Assembly: GCF_000760735.1 (NCBI RefSeq)
Contig: NZ_JMEX01000005.1
Coordinates: 540,458 to 604,457, forward strand
Source of the DNA: Rhodococcoides fascians A44A
Lineage (GTDB): Bacteria; Actinomycetota; Actinomycetes; Mycobacteriales; Mycobacteriaceae
Length of the DNA stretch: 64,000 nt
Reading direction: 5' to 3'
Under the pieces are notes generated by a model that saw only the letters and a program-made list of their open reading frames with translations, was not told where the DNA came from and did no database searches. A program made the position numbers and the translations under genes. Each line of letters begins with the position of its first letter. The first letter of the stretch is position 1. This document shows positions 29,843 through 39,459 of the stretch, one piece after another.

Positions 29843-32512
29843 TCACAGGGGAAGGCGGGGCCGCAGCAGGTGCGCGACCAATCCGGTCCAGCCGGTCTGG
29901 TGGGACGCTCCGAGCCCCTCCCCGGTGTCGCCGTCGAAATACTCGTTGAACGTCGGGTGCACACTCCACAGAGGGTCGTCACTGGACTCGATGCGATCCC
30001 CGTCGGCCGGTCGTTTCCCGTCGACGGGCCGGAACAGAGCAGCCAGACCGTTGTCGATGAGATCCGCGGCGTCGGTCAGGGTGCAGTGGTTCCCCGACCC
30101 GGTGGGAATCTCGATGGTGAAGGAGTCGCCGTAGTGCCGTCCGTACGCCCGCAACTTGTCGGCCAGCAGGACGTTGACCGGGAACCAGATGGGCCCGCGC
30201 CAGTTCGAGTTGCCGCCGAACATCCCGGTGCGGGACTCCCCCGGCTCGTACTCGATCGACAGGCTCCGGCCGTCGATCTCGTACGTGACTCCGTCGCGGT
30301 AGGAAGCAGACAGTGAACGTATGCCGAACCGCGACAGGAACTCCTCGGAATCGAACATTCTGGCCAGCACACGCTTGAGACGCTCCGGTTCGACGAGCGA
30401 GAGCAGCACCCGTACTTCGTCTCCGTCCTTGCGTGCGAGCAGAGGACTGATCATCTCCGGCCTGCGTCGCTGCACCCACCGGAGCCGCGCCGTCAGGTCC
30501 GGGCACTCGTCCTCCACCCACGACGGAATCTCCGTCGCCCCCAGGATCGGCAAAAGGCCCACCATCGATCTCACGCGCAGCGGGACAGCGTCACCCTCGG
30601 GCGGAACGAGGACGTCGTAGAAGAATCCGTCTTCCTCGTGCCACAGCGAAATATGCTGCGATCCGAACGATTTCACAGCTTTCGCAATCGACAGGAAGTG
30701 CGCGAAGAACTTGGTCGCCACGTCGTCCCAGGCACTGTCGTGCCGCGCGAGCTCCAACGCGATCTTGAACATCTGCTGGCAGTAGAACGCCATCCAACTG
30801 GTGGCATCGGATTGCTCGAGCCGGAACCCCGGCGGAAGAGGTGCGGATCGATTGAACAACCCGATGTTGTCCATCCCGAGAAACCCGCCCTCGAAGATGT
30901 TCGATCCCTCGGAGTCCTTGCGGTTGACCCACCAGGCGAAGTTCAGCAGCAACTTGGTGAACACGCGAACCAGGAACTCACGGTCCCGGTAACCGTCGAT
31001 CCGATAGACGTGCCACGCTGCCCATGCATGTACCGGCGGGTTGACGTCACCGAACTCCCATTCGTAGGCGGGCAGTTGGCCGTTGGGATGCATGGACCAC
31101 TCGCGGCACATGAGCACGAGTTGTTCCTTCGCGAAATCCGGGTCGACGTGCGCGAGCGGAATCGTGTGGAACGCAAGGTCCCACGCGGCGAACCACGGAT
31201 ACTCCCACTCGTCGGGCATCGAGATGACGTCGGCGAGAGCAAGGTGACGCCAATGAGTGTTGCGACCACCGGGACCCCGACGCGATTCCGGTGCAGGCTC
31301 GCCCACCCGGTCGCCTTCGAGCCATTGTTCGACGTCGTAGCGGTAGAGCTGCTTGGTCCACAGCAGGCCCGCGTAGGCGCGTCTCGCCACGTGCCGATCC
31401 TGCTCGTCGAGTTCGGGTCCGATGACGGTGGAGTAGAACTCGTCCGCCTCGGCACGTCGGTCCGCCACGACGGCGTCGAATCCGCGTCCGAATGTCTGCT
31501 CGTCGGGAATCCTCGTCGAGAGTCGGAGCTTGACCTCCACCGTCGCACCGGATGCGATGTCGTCGAACGAGAACCAGAACGCCGACTTCGTGCCGGACTT
31601 CTCCGGGTTGACCGCCTCCACGTCACCACCGACGACACGTCGGCCGATTCCGTCCTTGCTGAACGCGGAGCGGTTCTCCTGACCCCACAGTTCGGCCGCG
31701 TTGGTTTCGTTGTCGCAGAACAGGACTTCGGGGTGGCCCTCGGCGCTCAGATAGTACTTGCCGAGGAATCCGTGCTCGGCCTCGACGGCAGTCACCCCAC
31801 CGACCTGCAGTTCCGGCGCTTCGACGGCCCGGAGCATCCCGGCCCTGTCGTCGCGGCCCCACGCCCAGGTGTTGCGTAGCCACAGATGGGGAAGCAAGTC
31901 GACCGACGCCGCGTCCGGTCCGTGATTGGTGATCGAGATGACGATGCACATGTCGTCCGGCGACGCCTTGGCGTAGGTCACCTGGACGTCGAAAAAGCGG
32001 TTGCCGTCCAGAATTCCGGTGTCGGACAGTTCGTATTCGCGTTCGTCTCGCCCGCGCGCCGCGCTCTCCTCACGCAACTGCCGGTACGGATATTCCGCGT
32101 GCGGGTAACGGTAGAGCCACTGCATCCAACTATGGGTCGGAGTGCCGTCGACGACCCACCAGTACTCCTTGGCGTCCTCGCCGTGGTTCCCCTCGCCGTT
32201 GGTCAGCCCGAACAGCCGCTCCTTGAGAATCGGGTCCTTGCGGTTCCACAATGCGAAGGCGAAGTTGAGAAAGCCGAAGCGGTCGCTGATTCCGCCCAAT
32301 CCGTCCTCGCCCCAGCGGTAGGCCCGGGCGTGCGCCTGGTCGAAGGGGAACGACTGCCACGCATCGCCGTCGGCCGAGTAGTCCTCGCGCACCGTCCCCC
32401 ACTGTCGTCCCGCCAGGTAGGGACCCCACTGGCGCCACGGGCCCGACACACCGGGCGATTCGGCAAGGCGTGAGTGTTCGGCGGTCGAAGGTGTGTCAGC
32501 GTCGTCGGTCAC
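29843..32512 (-). CDS. GH63-like glucosidase (MGH1-type glycoside hydrolase)
   Basis: An 889-residue cytoplasmic glycoside hydrolase with an (alpha/alpha)6 barrel of the GH63/MGH1 type, related to mannosylglycerate and glucosylglycerate hydrolases and processing glucosidase. The N-terminal beta domain carries RQWGTVREDYSADGDAW. Barrel segments include WFAAWDLAFHTIPLAH, QLPAYEWEFGDVNPPVHAWA and, near the end, NSNWRGPIWFPVN, where an acidic catalytic pair is expected. No signal peptide. Substrate unknown. It is 23 bases downstream of the DUF294 gene and may share its transcript. Confidence 0.87.
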   Translation of the reverse strand: MTDDADTPSTAEHSRLAESPGVSGPWRQWGPYLAGRQWGTVREDYSADGDAWQSFPFDQAHARAYRWGEDGLGGISDRFGFLNFAFALWNRKDPILKERLFGLTNGEGNHGEDAKEYWWVVDGTPTHSWMQWLYRYPHAEYPYRQLREESAARGRDEREYELSDTGILDGNRFFDVQVTYAKASPDDMCIVISITNHGPDAASVDLLPHLWLRNTWAWGRDDRAGMLRAVEAPELQVGGVTAVEAEHGFLGKYYLSAEGHPEVLFCDNETNAAELWGQENRSAFSKDGIGRRVVGGDVEAVNPEKSGTKSAFWFSFDDIASGATVEVKLRLSTRIPDEQTFGRGFDAVVADRRAEADEFYSTVIGPELDEQDRHVARRAYAGLLWTKQLYRYDVEQWLEGDRVGEPAPESRRGPGGRNTHWRHLALADVISMPDEWEYPWFAAWDLAFHTIPLAHVDPDFAKEQLVLMCREWSMHPNGQLPAYEWEFGDVNPPVHAWAAWHVYRIDGYRDREFLVRVFTKLLLNFAWWVNRKDSEGSNIFEGGFLGMDNIGLFNRSAPLPPGFRLEQSDATSWMAFYCQQMFKIALELARHDSAWDDVATKFFAHFLSIAKAVKSFGSQHISLWHEEDGFFYDVLVPPEGDAVPLRVRSMVGLLPILGATEIPSWVEDECPDLTARLRWVQRRRPEMISPLLARKDGDEVRVLLSLVEPERLKRVLARMFDSEEFLSRFGIRSLSASYRDGVTYEIDGRSLSIEYEPGESRTGMFGGNSNWRGPIWFPVNVLLADKLRAYGRHYGDSFTIEIPTGSGNHCTLTDAADLIDNGLAALFRPVDGKRPADGDRIESSDDPLWSVHPTFNEYFDGDTGEGLGASHQTGWTGLVAHLLRPRLPL

Positions 32513-32535
32513 GCGCCCAGTCTGCTATCTCGACG

Positions 32536-34419
32536 TCACGGACGCACGCCGACGTTGCTCGCGAGATATCCCACACGTCGCTGAACCGCTGCGATCTCGC
32601 GGACGCCGTCTCCGAGCACACTACGTTCGATCGCGGAGAGCTCTCCCATGACGAGTACGTCTCCCGGCGCAAGGCCTGCTTCGAGCTGTTCGATCTGATG
32701 TCCCAGCCGCAGGCGCTGCAACAGAGTGAACACCTCGGTCAGAATGTCGACGTCGCGATCGGCCAGAAACCCGTTTCCCGACGCCGCCGCCAGTCTCGCC
32801 GGGGTGGACGCGGAGGCCAGCCCGACGGACAGGCCGCCCCACCGCGCAAGGTTGACGATCGGCGTGATCGCGTGAGCCTTGAGATCGAACGTGCCGCCTC
32901 GTCGTGCCAGTACGTCACGCAGCGATCGAAGCCGGGCACGCCCGGCCAGTGCGTCGCGCAGTTGAAGTCGAAGCGCGTCGGGATGATCCGCGGCCATCGT
33001 GCGGTACACGTCGGGCACCGTGTGCAGTTCGGGATTTCCCCACACCACTCGCCCGTCGACGAGTAGAGACGACATGATCAGGCCCGAATCCGACGACGGA
33101 TTGCCCCGGTCACCGAAGGGGTTGCTCAGCCAGTGTCCCGCCGCGGATTGCCATTGGGTCGCCGATCTCGCAAACCTCGGCGAGCTCGCCACTGCACCGT
33201 TCGAGTCGGCCGGTAGACCGCATGCGGCAAGGGTCAGATGCACTCGCGCAGCGAGGTCCATCAGCGCGGTGTCCCGGGTTCGCCCTCCGCCCGACGGATC
33301 GGGCAGTAGATCGGACCAGGACAGGGCGCTGTCCACGTCCGAGGACGGCATCGCTTCCCGACGTGCGACGCTGCCGAGCGTCAACCATGCGACGTCGGAC
33401 CGCGGAACTTCGGGGTCTGTTCCCCGCTCGAGCTCGAGCGCGCGTCGGACGACGCTGTCCAGGACGACCGAGAGGATGGCGCTCACCGCAGTCGGTTCCG
33501 TCCCACCACGGAACAGGTCGATCGCGAGACCGGGAATTCTCCGAGCAGCGTCGATCAGCTCGCCCGTGGTCGTGGCAAGCGCAACCGATCGTCGCAGCAC
33601 GAAGCTCCGCCGGGTCGACGCCGCATGCAGTTCGGAGTCCTCGATGACGCCGATCATCTCGCCTCGCCCCGACAGCACCGGCATGTGCCGCAGACCTCGA
33701 TCCAGCATGTCCACCAGCACGGTGGCAGCCAATCGGTCGGCGGTGACGGTCTCGGCAGGTGCGGTCATGACGGCGCAGATCGGTGTGTCGACGCCGATGT
33801 CGGCGGCGACGACTCGGATGCGGAGATCGCGGTCGGTGAAGATCCCGTAGCGGCCACGGCCCAGCTGCACCAGTACGCACGATGCCCCGCGTTCGGTCAT
33901 GGCCCGCACTGCGTCGCGAACCGTGGTGTCCGCATCGACGACGATCGCTGGACCGGACACCAGGTCGCCGACGGTTCTGCGTGTGGTTCGGTCGGTCGGA
34001 CCAGCCACAGCCGCAGTGGCGGTGGTCACCGCCTCGGCAAGGAACGCCAGGCCCGCGGGTTCGGAGAACAGCGGGCGCATGAGCGTCCCGGGCAGCTGGA
34101 CGACGACGCTCGGTTCCGTCGTACGAGCGACGAAGCCGAACGTCGATCCGGTCAACATGGCCGAGAACCCGAACACACCGCCGACGTCGACCGTGTCGAC
34201 GGGAACGGCCGTGAGCGCCGTGTCGTCCGGCTGCAGAATGACGACCCGACCGCGTCGGACCACCCACACCGAATCGACGTCGCGCATGTCGACGTCGAGA
34301 ATGATTGCCCCGGTGGGGTACTCGACGCTCCGGGCCTCGGCGCTCAGCGCGCCCAATTCTCCGGGCGTCGCGGTCCGGAACGGAGGGTAGCGGGCGAGGA
34401 AGTCAGCTGTGTCGTCCAC
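32536..34419 (-). CDS. cNMP-binding/CBS/DUF294 nucleotidyltransferase-like sensor protein
   Basis: A 627-residue multi-domain protein: a cyclic-nucleotide-binding domain (about 1-130), two CBS domains (about 150-265), a DUF294 nucleotidyltransferase-like domain with LGSVARREAMPSSDVDSAL (about 350-370), and a DUF294 C-terminal helical domain. The G-S-x9-D-x-D pattern needed for nucleotidyl transfer is kept. Such proteins are predicted to sense nucleotides and modify a partner, as GlnD does. The gene overlaps the GMC oxidoreductase stop by 17 bases, tying it to the choline cluster. No partner is known. Confidence 0.88.
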   Translation of the reverse strand: MDDTADFLARYPPFRTATPGELGALSAEARSVEYPTGAIILDVDMRDVDSVWVVRRGRVVILQPDDTALTAVPVDTVDVGGVFGFSAMLTGSTFGFVARTTEPSVVVQLPGTLMRPLFSEPAGLAFLAEAVTTATAAVAGPTDRTTRRTVGDLVSGPAIVVDADTTVRDAVRAMTERGASCVLVQLGRGRYGIFTDRDLRIRVVAADIGVDTPICAVMTAPAETVTADRLAATVLVDMLDRGLRHMPVLSGRGEMIGVIEDSELHAASTRRSFVLRRSVALATTTGELIDAARRIPGLAIDLFRGGTEPTAVSAILSVVLDSVVRRALELERGTDPEVPRSDVAWLTLGSVARREAMPSSDVDSALSWSDLLPDPSGGGRTRDTALMDLAARVHLTLAACGLPADSNGAVASSPRFARSATQWQSAAGHWLSNPFGDRGNPSSDSGLIMSSLLVDGRVVWGNPELHTVPDVYRTMAADHPDALRLQLRDALAGRARLRSLRDVLARRGGTFDLKAHAITPIVNLARWGGLSVGLASASTPARLAAASGNGFLADRDVDILTEVFTLLQRLRLGHQIEQLEAGLAPGDVLVMGELSAIERSVLGDGVREIAAVQRRVGYLASNVGVRP

Positions 34420-35956
34420 GGATCAGGTCCGCGCATTTCTCTGCCATGGTCATGACGGTGATGTTCGGGTTGACCGAGGGCAACTTGGGCATCGCCGATG
34501 CATCCACCACACGCAGGTTGCGTACGCCCTTGACCCTCAATTCCGGGTCGAGCACCGCCGTGACGTCTGCGGCGGACCCCATCCGTGCGGTGCCCGCCGG
34601 GTGATAGACGGTGTTGTGTGTCTTGTGCACGTACTCGAGCAGGTCGTCGTCGGTCACGGCGTCGGGTCCTGGAGCGAGTTCACGTTCGATCCAGGACGAC
34701 AGCGGCCCTCGCGCGGCGATCTTCCTCGCCAGCTTCAGGCCGGCGAGCATGACTGCGTCGTCGTGTCCGTCCGGGTCGGTGAAGTATCGGGGGTCCACTT
34801 TCGCGCGGTCCCGGAAGTCACGGCTCCGTAGGCGTACCGTGCCCCGCGACCGGCCCTGAGTCACGTTGGGAGTCAGACAGAATCCGTTGTCGGTCGTCGG
34901 GTATCCCCAGCGGAGGGTGTTCATGTCGAACGGCACGCTGCCGTAGTGCATCATGACGTCGGGGTAGTCGAGGTTCGGTTCGGTCGCGGCGAAGATACCG
35001 ATTTCCCACCACTGCGAGGACGTCGTCACCATGGGCCGTGACGCTTCCCAGAAGACGAGGCCTTCGACGTGGTCGTCGAGATTTTCACCGACACCGGGCG
35101 AGTCGACTCGCACATCGATTCCCATGGAGCGCAGATGATCCGCGGGTCCGATGCCGGACAACATGAGCAGTTTCGGTGTGTCGATCGCGCCTGCTGTGAC
35201 AATGACTTCGCGGCGCGCGGTGATCGTGTCGTACCCCGTCAGATCAGGTCGTTGGCAGCGGATCCCGGTTGCGGTGAGTGCGTCGTCGATCAGAATCTCG
35301 CTGATCCAGCTGTGAGTCCGAACCTCGAGATTGGGGCGTGAGTCCAGAATCGGATGCAGATACGCGTGTGAGGTGGACATGCGCGTGCCGTCCTCGCCTG
35401 CGTTGATCTGAAACCACCCGGCACCGTCGATGACGGTGTCACCGCGGTTGAACTGCACGGTGGGCAGACCGACCTCGGCAGCGGACTCCAGAACCGCTGT
35501 CCCGCAGGGATCCACGGGAGGAATGTCGCGGATGCGCACGGGCCCGTCGTGACCGCGTCCGGTGTCGTTGTTCTCCACTCGCGCCACCAACGGCAGCACG
35601 TCCTTCGCTCCCCACCCCGTTGCGCCCGCGGCTTCCCAGTCGTCCAGCGTCTGCGCGGGCGGGTGAAATGCGATGCAGGAGTTGTGCGACGAACACCCTC
35701 CGAGCACTTTCGCCCGGGCATGGCGCATGAAACTGTTGCCCCGCTCCTGTGGTTCGACGGGATAGTCCCAGTCGTAACCGGAATCCAACAGGTGCATCCA
35801 CTGCGACAGGTCGAGAATGCTGTCGTCGCCCACATCGGACGGACCAGCCTCGACGAGGCACACGGTCACGGACGGATCCTCGCTCAGTCTCGCTGCGAGA
35901 ACACACCCTGCGGTACCGCCTCCGGCGATGACGTAATCGAATGCCGCGTCCGTCAC
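34403..35956 (-). CDS. GMC-family FAD oxidoreductase (choline dehydrogenase/oxidase type)
   Basis: A 517-residue glucose-methanol-choline oxidoreductase. The FAD loop DYVIAGGGTAGCVLAARLSE is at 7-26; GMC signatures ARAKVLGGCSSHNSC (His for flavin attachment or catalysis) and TAGAIDTPKLLMLSGIG follow; the C-terminal active site is HPAGTARMG and SVNPNITVMTMAEKCADL. With the permease and the aldehyde dehydrogenase it would turn choline into glycine betaine via betaine aldehyde. It overlaps the permease stop by 4 bases. Another alcohol substrate is possible. Confidence 0.88.
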   Translation of the reverse strand: MTDAAFDYVIAGGGTAGCVLAARLSEDPSVTVCLVEAGPSDVGDDSILDLSQWMHLLDSGYDWDYPVEPQERGNSFMRHARAKVLGGCSSHNSCIAFHPPAQTLDDWEAAGATGWGAKDVLPLVARVENNDTGRGHDGPVRIRDIPPVDPCGTAVLESAAEVGLPTVQFNRGDTVIDGAGWFQINAGEDGTRMSTSHAYLHPILDSRPNLEVRTHSWISEILIDDALTATGIRCQRPDLTGYDTITARREVIVTAGAIDTPKLLMLSGIGPADHLRSMGIDVRVDSPGVGENLDDHVEGLVFWEASRPMVTTSSQWWEIGIFAATEPNLDYPDVMMHYGSVPFDMNTLRWGYPTTDNGFCLTPNVTQGRSRGTVRLRSRDFRDRAKVDPRYFTDPDGHDDAVMLAGLKLARKIAARGPLSSWIERELAPGPDAVTDDDLLEYVHKTHNTVYHPAGTARMGSAADVTAVLDPELRVKGVRNLRVVDASAMPKLPSVNPNITVMTMAEKCADLIRGRHS

Positions 35957-37473
35957 GACGGACTCCTCTCCTCACCGGTGGATGCATGTGACTTCAACGT
36001 ACCGATGTGGCGACGACCCGTCGTTCCGTACCAGGCCAGACCCAGCACCAGAATCACACCGATGTAGACGAACGCACCCCACGTGTTGTACCAGGGACTG
36101 CCGTACACCGCGACGCGCGGCCACGCCAGATTCAAGGCCATGCCTGCTCCCCAGACGACGGCGACCAGATTGACGATCAGGCCGGCTCTGCCCATCGTGA
36201 AGTAGCCGCCGGGTTTCAGGTCCTTCGGTGGCCATTCTCCTTTGAACCGCTTGACGAGCAGCGGACCGGTCACCATCAGATACGCGAGGTAGATCATGAT
36301 GATCGCGATCGACGTCAGCACCGTGAAGATCTGCGGCTGACCGACGTTGACGACGAGGATCGCGATGGCCAGCACGCCGATCGTCACGGCAGGCACGACC
36401 GGAGTCTGGGTCTTCGGATTGACCTTGGCCAGGCTCTCGCCGAACGGCAATGCGTTGTCGCGTGCCATGGCGAACGTCAGACGGATCGCTGCGGTGTGGA
36501 CGGCCAGTGAGCAGACGACGACGGCGACGACGATGCAGATCAGGAAGACCGTGCCGAGGGGACCCCACATCACCGATTCGACTATCGACTGAAGACTTCC
36601 CTCGGGGCTGCCGAGCGAGGGATCCTCCAGGTCGGGGGCTGCCATCACCGCGAACACGAGAATCGCCCCGCCGATGACGAACGACGCGAGAATGGCGCGC
36701 AGAATCGCCTTCGGTGCCGTCCGTCTGGGCTCGACGGTTTCCTCGCCGAGCGACGACGCGGTGTCGAATCCGTACATGACGTAGCCGGACGCAAGAGATG
36801 CGACGAGGAACGCGGCAAGGAAGCCGCCGCTCTCACCTGCTCCGTATCCGTTGGTGGAGAAGAAGACCTCGGGGCCTCGTGTGATGTTGGCCGCGAGAAT
36901 GACGGCGATCAGCACTGCGGCGATCAACTCGATGAACACACCGGCACTGTTGATCATCGCCATCAACTTGACACCCAGCGCGTTGATGGTCGTGGTGATC
37001 GCAATCATGATTGCGCCCAACAGGACTGCGTTGGTCGCGAAATCGTTGTCTCCGCTGCCGTCGCCGATGATCTGGAAACCGGTCCAGATTCGCGGAAGAT
37101 TCAGTTGCAACGCGAGAACCACGGCCGACAGCGTGACGATCGACGCCGTCAGCATCAACCAGCCCGCAGACCACCCCACGATGCGCCGCCCCAGAAGCTT
37201 GGCCCAGTTGTAGACCGATCCCGCGACCGGATATTTGGCGGCGAGCTCCATGAAACACAGTGCGACGCAGAGTTGCCCGACGAACACTGCAGGCCACGAC
37301 CACAGGTAGGCGGGCCCGGCCGTACCGAACCCGAAGTAGAACAGCTGGAACGTGCCGGTCAGAATCGATATGTAGCTCACACCTGCGGCGAAGCTGGCGA
37401 ACTTTCCCAGACTTCGATCGAGCGATTCCTTGTAACCGAAATCGTCCATGCCGCTGTCGGAATCGACTGTCAT
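35953..37473 (-). CDS. APC-family amine/amino-acid permease
   Basis: A 506-residue permease with about 12 membrane segments. The APC superfamily pattern is clear: GVSYISILTGTFQLFYFGFG in helix 1, KYPVAGSVYNWAKLLG after helix 2, and ASGYVMYGFDTASSLGEETV in helix 6. The subgroup takes up amines and choline-like compounds. The ATG at 37473 has an AAAGGCAG ribosome-binding site; the frame upstream lies in the aldehyde dehydrogenase gene. Position between the dehydrogenase genes suggests choline or betaine aldehyde import, rather than the BCCT transporter usual for Bet systems. Confidence 0.87.
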   Translation of the reverse strand: MTVDSDSGMDDFGYKESLDRSLGKFASFAAGVSYISILTGTFQLFYFGFGTAGPAYLWSWPAVFVGQLCVALCFMELAAKYPVAGSVYNWAKLLGRRIVGWSAGWLMLTASIVTLSAVVLALQLNLPRIWTGFQIIGDGSGDNDFATNAVLLGAIMIAITTTINALGVKLMAMINSAGVFIELIAAVLIAVILAANITRGPEVFFSTNGYGAGESGGFLAAFLVASLASGYVMYGFDTASSLGEETVEPRRTAPKAILRAILASFVIGGAILVFAVMAAPDLEDPSLGSPEGSLQSIVESVMWGPLGTVFLICIVVAVVVCSLAVHTAAIRLTFAMARDNALPFGESLAKVNPKTQTPVVPAVTIGVLAIAILVVNVGQPQIFTVLTSIAIIMIYLAYLMVTGPLLVKRFKGEWPPKDLKPGGYFTMGRAGLIVNLVAVVWGAGMALNLAWPRVAVYGSPWYNTWGAFVYIGVILVLGLAWYGTTGRRHIGTLKSHASTGEERSPS

Positions 37474-37511
37474 ACTCGTACTGCCTTTCGTCCGGCAGAA
37501 CTCGTGGAATC

Positions 37512-39041
37512 TCAGGGGGTGCTGAACCACCCGGCCGCCGTGGGCGAGGTGTTGTGCCAGATATGCTTGGCTTCTTGATATTCGGACAAACCGGACGGGC
37601 CCAGTTCTCGACCGTTTCCGGATCGTTTGAATCCGCCCCATTCGGCCGCAGCAGTGTAGATGCCGAAGTCGTTGAGCCACACCGTTCCGTGCCGCAATCC
37701 GCGCACCATACGTTCGCCCCGCGCACTGTCCGACGTTCGGACACCCGCCGCGAGACCGTAGTTCGTGTCGTTGCCGAGACGCAACGCGTCCTCCTCGGTC
37801 GTGAAACGCTCAACAGTGAGTATGGGCCCGAACGTCTCGTCCTGCACGATTTTCATCGAGCGATCGCATCTGTCGAACACCGTGGGCAGAAAGAAGCTGC
37901 CGGCAGCAAGGCGCGGATCCTCGGGCCGTCTGCCGCCGACGACGAGCTCGGCACCTTCGGAAATCCCCAGTTCGACGAAGCCCTCGATCTTCTTCAGCTG
38001 CGCCTCCGACACGAGCGGTCCGGTCTCGGAGTTCTCGTCCAGGCCCGATCCCATCGTGATGTGGCCCGCGCGTTCGGCGAGTGCAGCGACGAATCGGTCC
38101 GCTACCGACTCCTCGATGATCAGCCGGGTCCCGGCAGAACACACCTGCCCCGAGTGCAGGAACACCCCGGTCAACACATGATCCACGGAGTTCGCGAACG
38201 CGTCGTCGTCGACGAGTGCATCGGCGAACACGATGTGCGGGTTCTTTCCGCCCAGCTCGACGGCAACCTTGGTCACGTTCGCGGCCGCCGCCGCCAGGAT
38301 CGTTCGGCCCGTCGCCAGTCCCCCGGTGAACGAGATGAAGTCGACGTCCGGATCGGTCGTCAACGCCTCACCGAGTACGGCCCCGCTTCCCTGCACGAGG
38401 TTGACCACACCCGCAGGCACCCCTGCCTCTTCGACCAGTTTGGCGAACGCGATGGTGCTGAGCGGGGTCACTTCGCTGGGCTTGAGCACCATCGTGCACC
38501 CGGCCGCCAGCGCCGGTGCGATCTTCCAGGAGATCTGCAGAAGCGGATAGTTCCACGGCGCGATCATGACGCACACACCGATCGGCTCGTGCACGACGCG
38601 GCTGAGAATTTCGGGCCGTCCGACGTCGACGAGCCGGTCGCTGTGCACCGCCGCGAGTTCCGCGTAGTACCGGAACACCGATGTCACGTCGTCGATGTCG
38701 ATTCGGCTCTCGGCCAACGTTTTACCGGTGTCGACGGTTTCCAGGTGCGCGAGTTGCTCCTTGTCCCGTTGCAGGAGATCCGCGATCGTACTCAGCAGCG
38801 CTGCCCGCTCGGAGACAGCCGTTGCCGGCCAGGCGCCGTCGTCGAAGGTTCGACGCGCCGCCGTGACAGCGTCTCGCGCGTCCGCGGGCGTCGCTTCGTC
38901 GACGACGACGACAACGCTTCCGTTCGACGGATCGACGATCTCCCGGGTGCCTCCGTCGGACGACTCCGTCCATCGTCCGTCGATCCACAACGACGGGCGC
39001 AGATTCGCTGTGTCGAGTGCTTCGTTTCCGGAGGTGGGCAC
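37512..39041 (-). CDS. Aldehyde dehydrogenase, betaine-aldehyde type
   Basis: A 509-residue NAD-dependent aldehyde dehydrogenase. The catalytic Glu is in KVAVELGGKNP and the catalytic Cys in SGQVCSAGTRL; the NAD site includes PWNYPLLQISWKIAPALAAG and SFTGGLATGR. With the GMC oxidoreductase it would oxidise betaine aldehyde to glycine betaine. The GTG at 39041 is chosen because AAGGAG lies 6 bases upstream; a TTG at 39080 has no such site. It is 76 bases downstream of the small HTH-like gene. Confidence 0.92.
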   Translation of the reverse strand: MPTSGNEALDTANLRPSLWIDGRWTESSDGGTREIVDPSNGSVVVVVDEATPADARDAVTAARRTFDDGAWPATAVSERAALLSTIADLLQRDKEQLAHLETVDTGKTLAESRIDIDDVTSVFRYYAELAAVHSDRLVDVGRPEILSRVVHEPIGVCVMIAPWNYPLLQISWKIAPALAAGCTMVLKPSEVTPLSTIAFAKLVEEAGVPAGVVNLVQGSGAVLGEALTTDPDVDFISFTGGLATGRTILAAAAANVTKVAVELGGKNPHIVFADALVDDDAFANSVDHVLTGVFLHSGQVCSAGTRLIIEESVADRFVAALAERAGHITMGSGLDENSETGPLVSEAQLKKIEGFVELGISEGAELVVGGRRPEDPRLAAGSFFLPTVFDRCDRSMKIVQDETFGPILTVERFTTEEDALRLGNDTNYGLAAGVRTSDSARGERMVRGLRHGTVWLNDFGIYTAAAEWGGFKRSGNGRELGPSGLSEYQEAKHIWHNTSPTAAGWFSTP

Positions 39042-39117
39042 GTCGGACTCCTTCTCGCTGACCGGATGACTCGTGATCAACCGTAAGCCCGCGAGGGGTC
39101 TTCGTGTGCCAGTGCCG

Positions 39118-39297
39118 TCAGGAGCAGGCTGCGAGCACCCGTGCGACGTCGACGTCGTCGAGTGCCGCGGGAGGATTACGGAGGAGAATTTCGCGCAGTC
39201 GGCCGACGAATGCCTGACGACTGACTCCGAACTCGTTCAACACGTCCTCGCTGGGCCCGTCGCCGTGCGGAAACTGGGCTGTCACATGATCGTGCAT
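39118..39297 (-). CDS. Small HTH-like protein heading the choline cluster
   Basis: A 59-residue protein beginning MHDHVTAQFPHGDGPSEDVL and ending DVDVARVLAACS, with GAGGAAG 4-5 bases before the ATG. The middle, NEFGVSRQAFVGRLREIL followed by LRNPPAALDD, has the spacing of a compact helix-turn-helix and resembles the DUF3263 type of small actinobacterial DNA-binding protein. It is the first gene in the minus-strand run that continues with the aldehyde dehydrogenase, permease, GMC oxidoreductase and DUF294 gene, so it may regulate them. The family assignment is tentative. Confidence 0.68.
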   Translation of the reverse strand: MHDHVTAQFPHGDGPSEDVLNEFGVSRQAFVGRLREILLRNPPAALDDVDVARVLAACS

Positions 39298-39446
39298 GGG
39301 CTTCCTCGCAGCTCGTCCGGGGTTCAGGGCTCCGGTGCGGTGCCGAGTCGGGGGTCTGCGGCACCGCGCTCCGGAGTTGCATGGTTAATCAGTCCAACGA
39401 CTCGAACCGTTACACATCGATACTGAATGGAACGCAGGCATGCAGG

Positions 39447-39452
39447 TAGCGT
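39447..39452 (+). promoter_or_regulatory. -10 element for the leaderless maltokinase-cap gene
   Basis: TAGCGT lies 7 bases before the ATG at 39460, with no ribosome-binding site. Confidence 0.5.
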
Positions 39453-39459
39453 GCACGTC

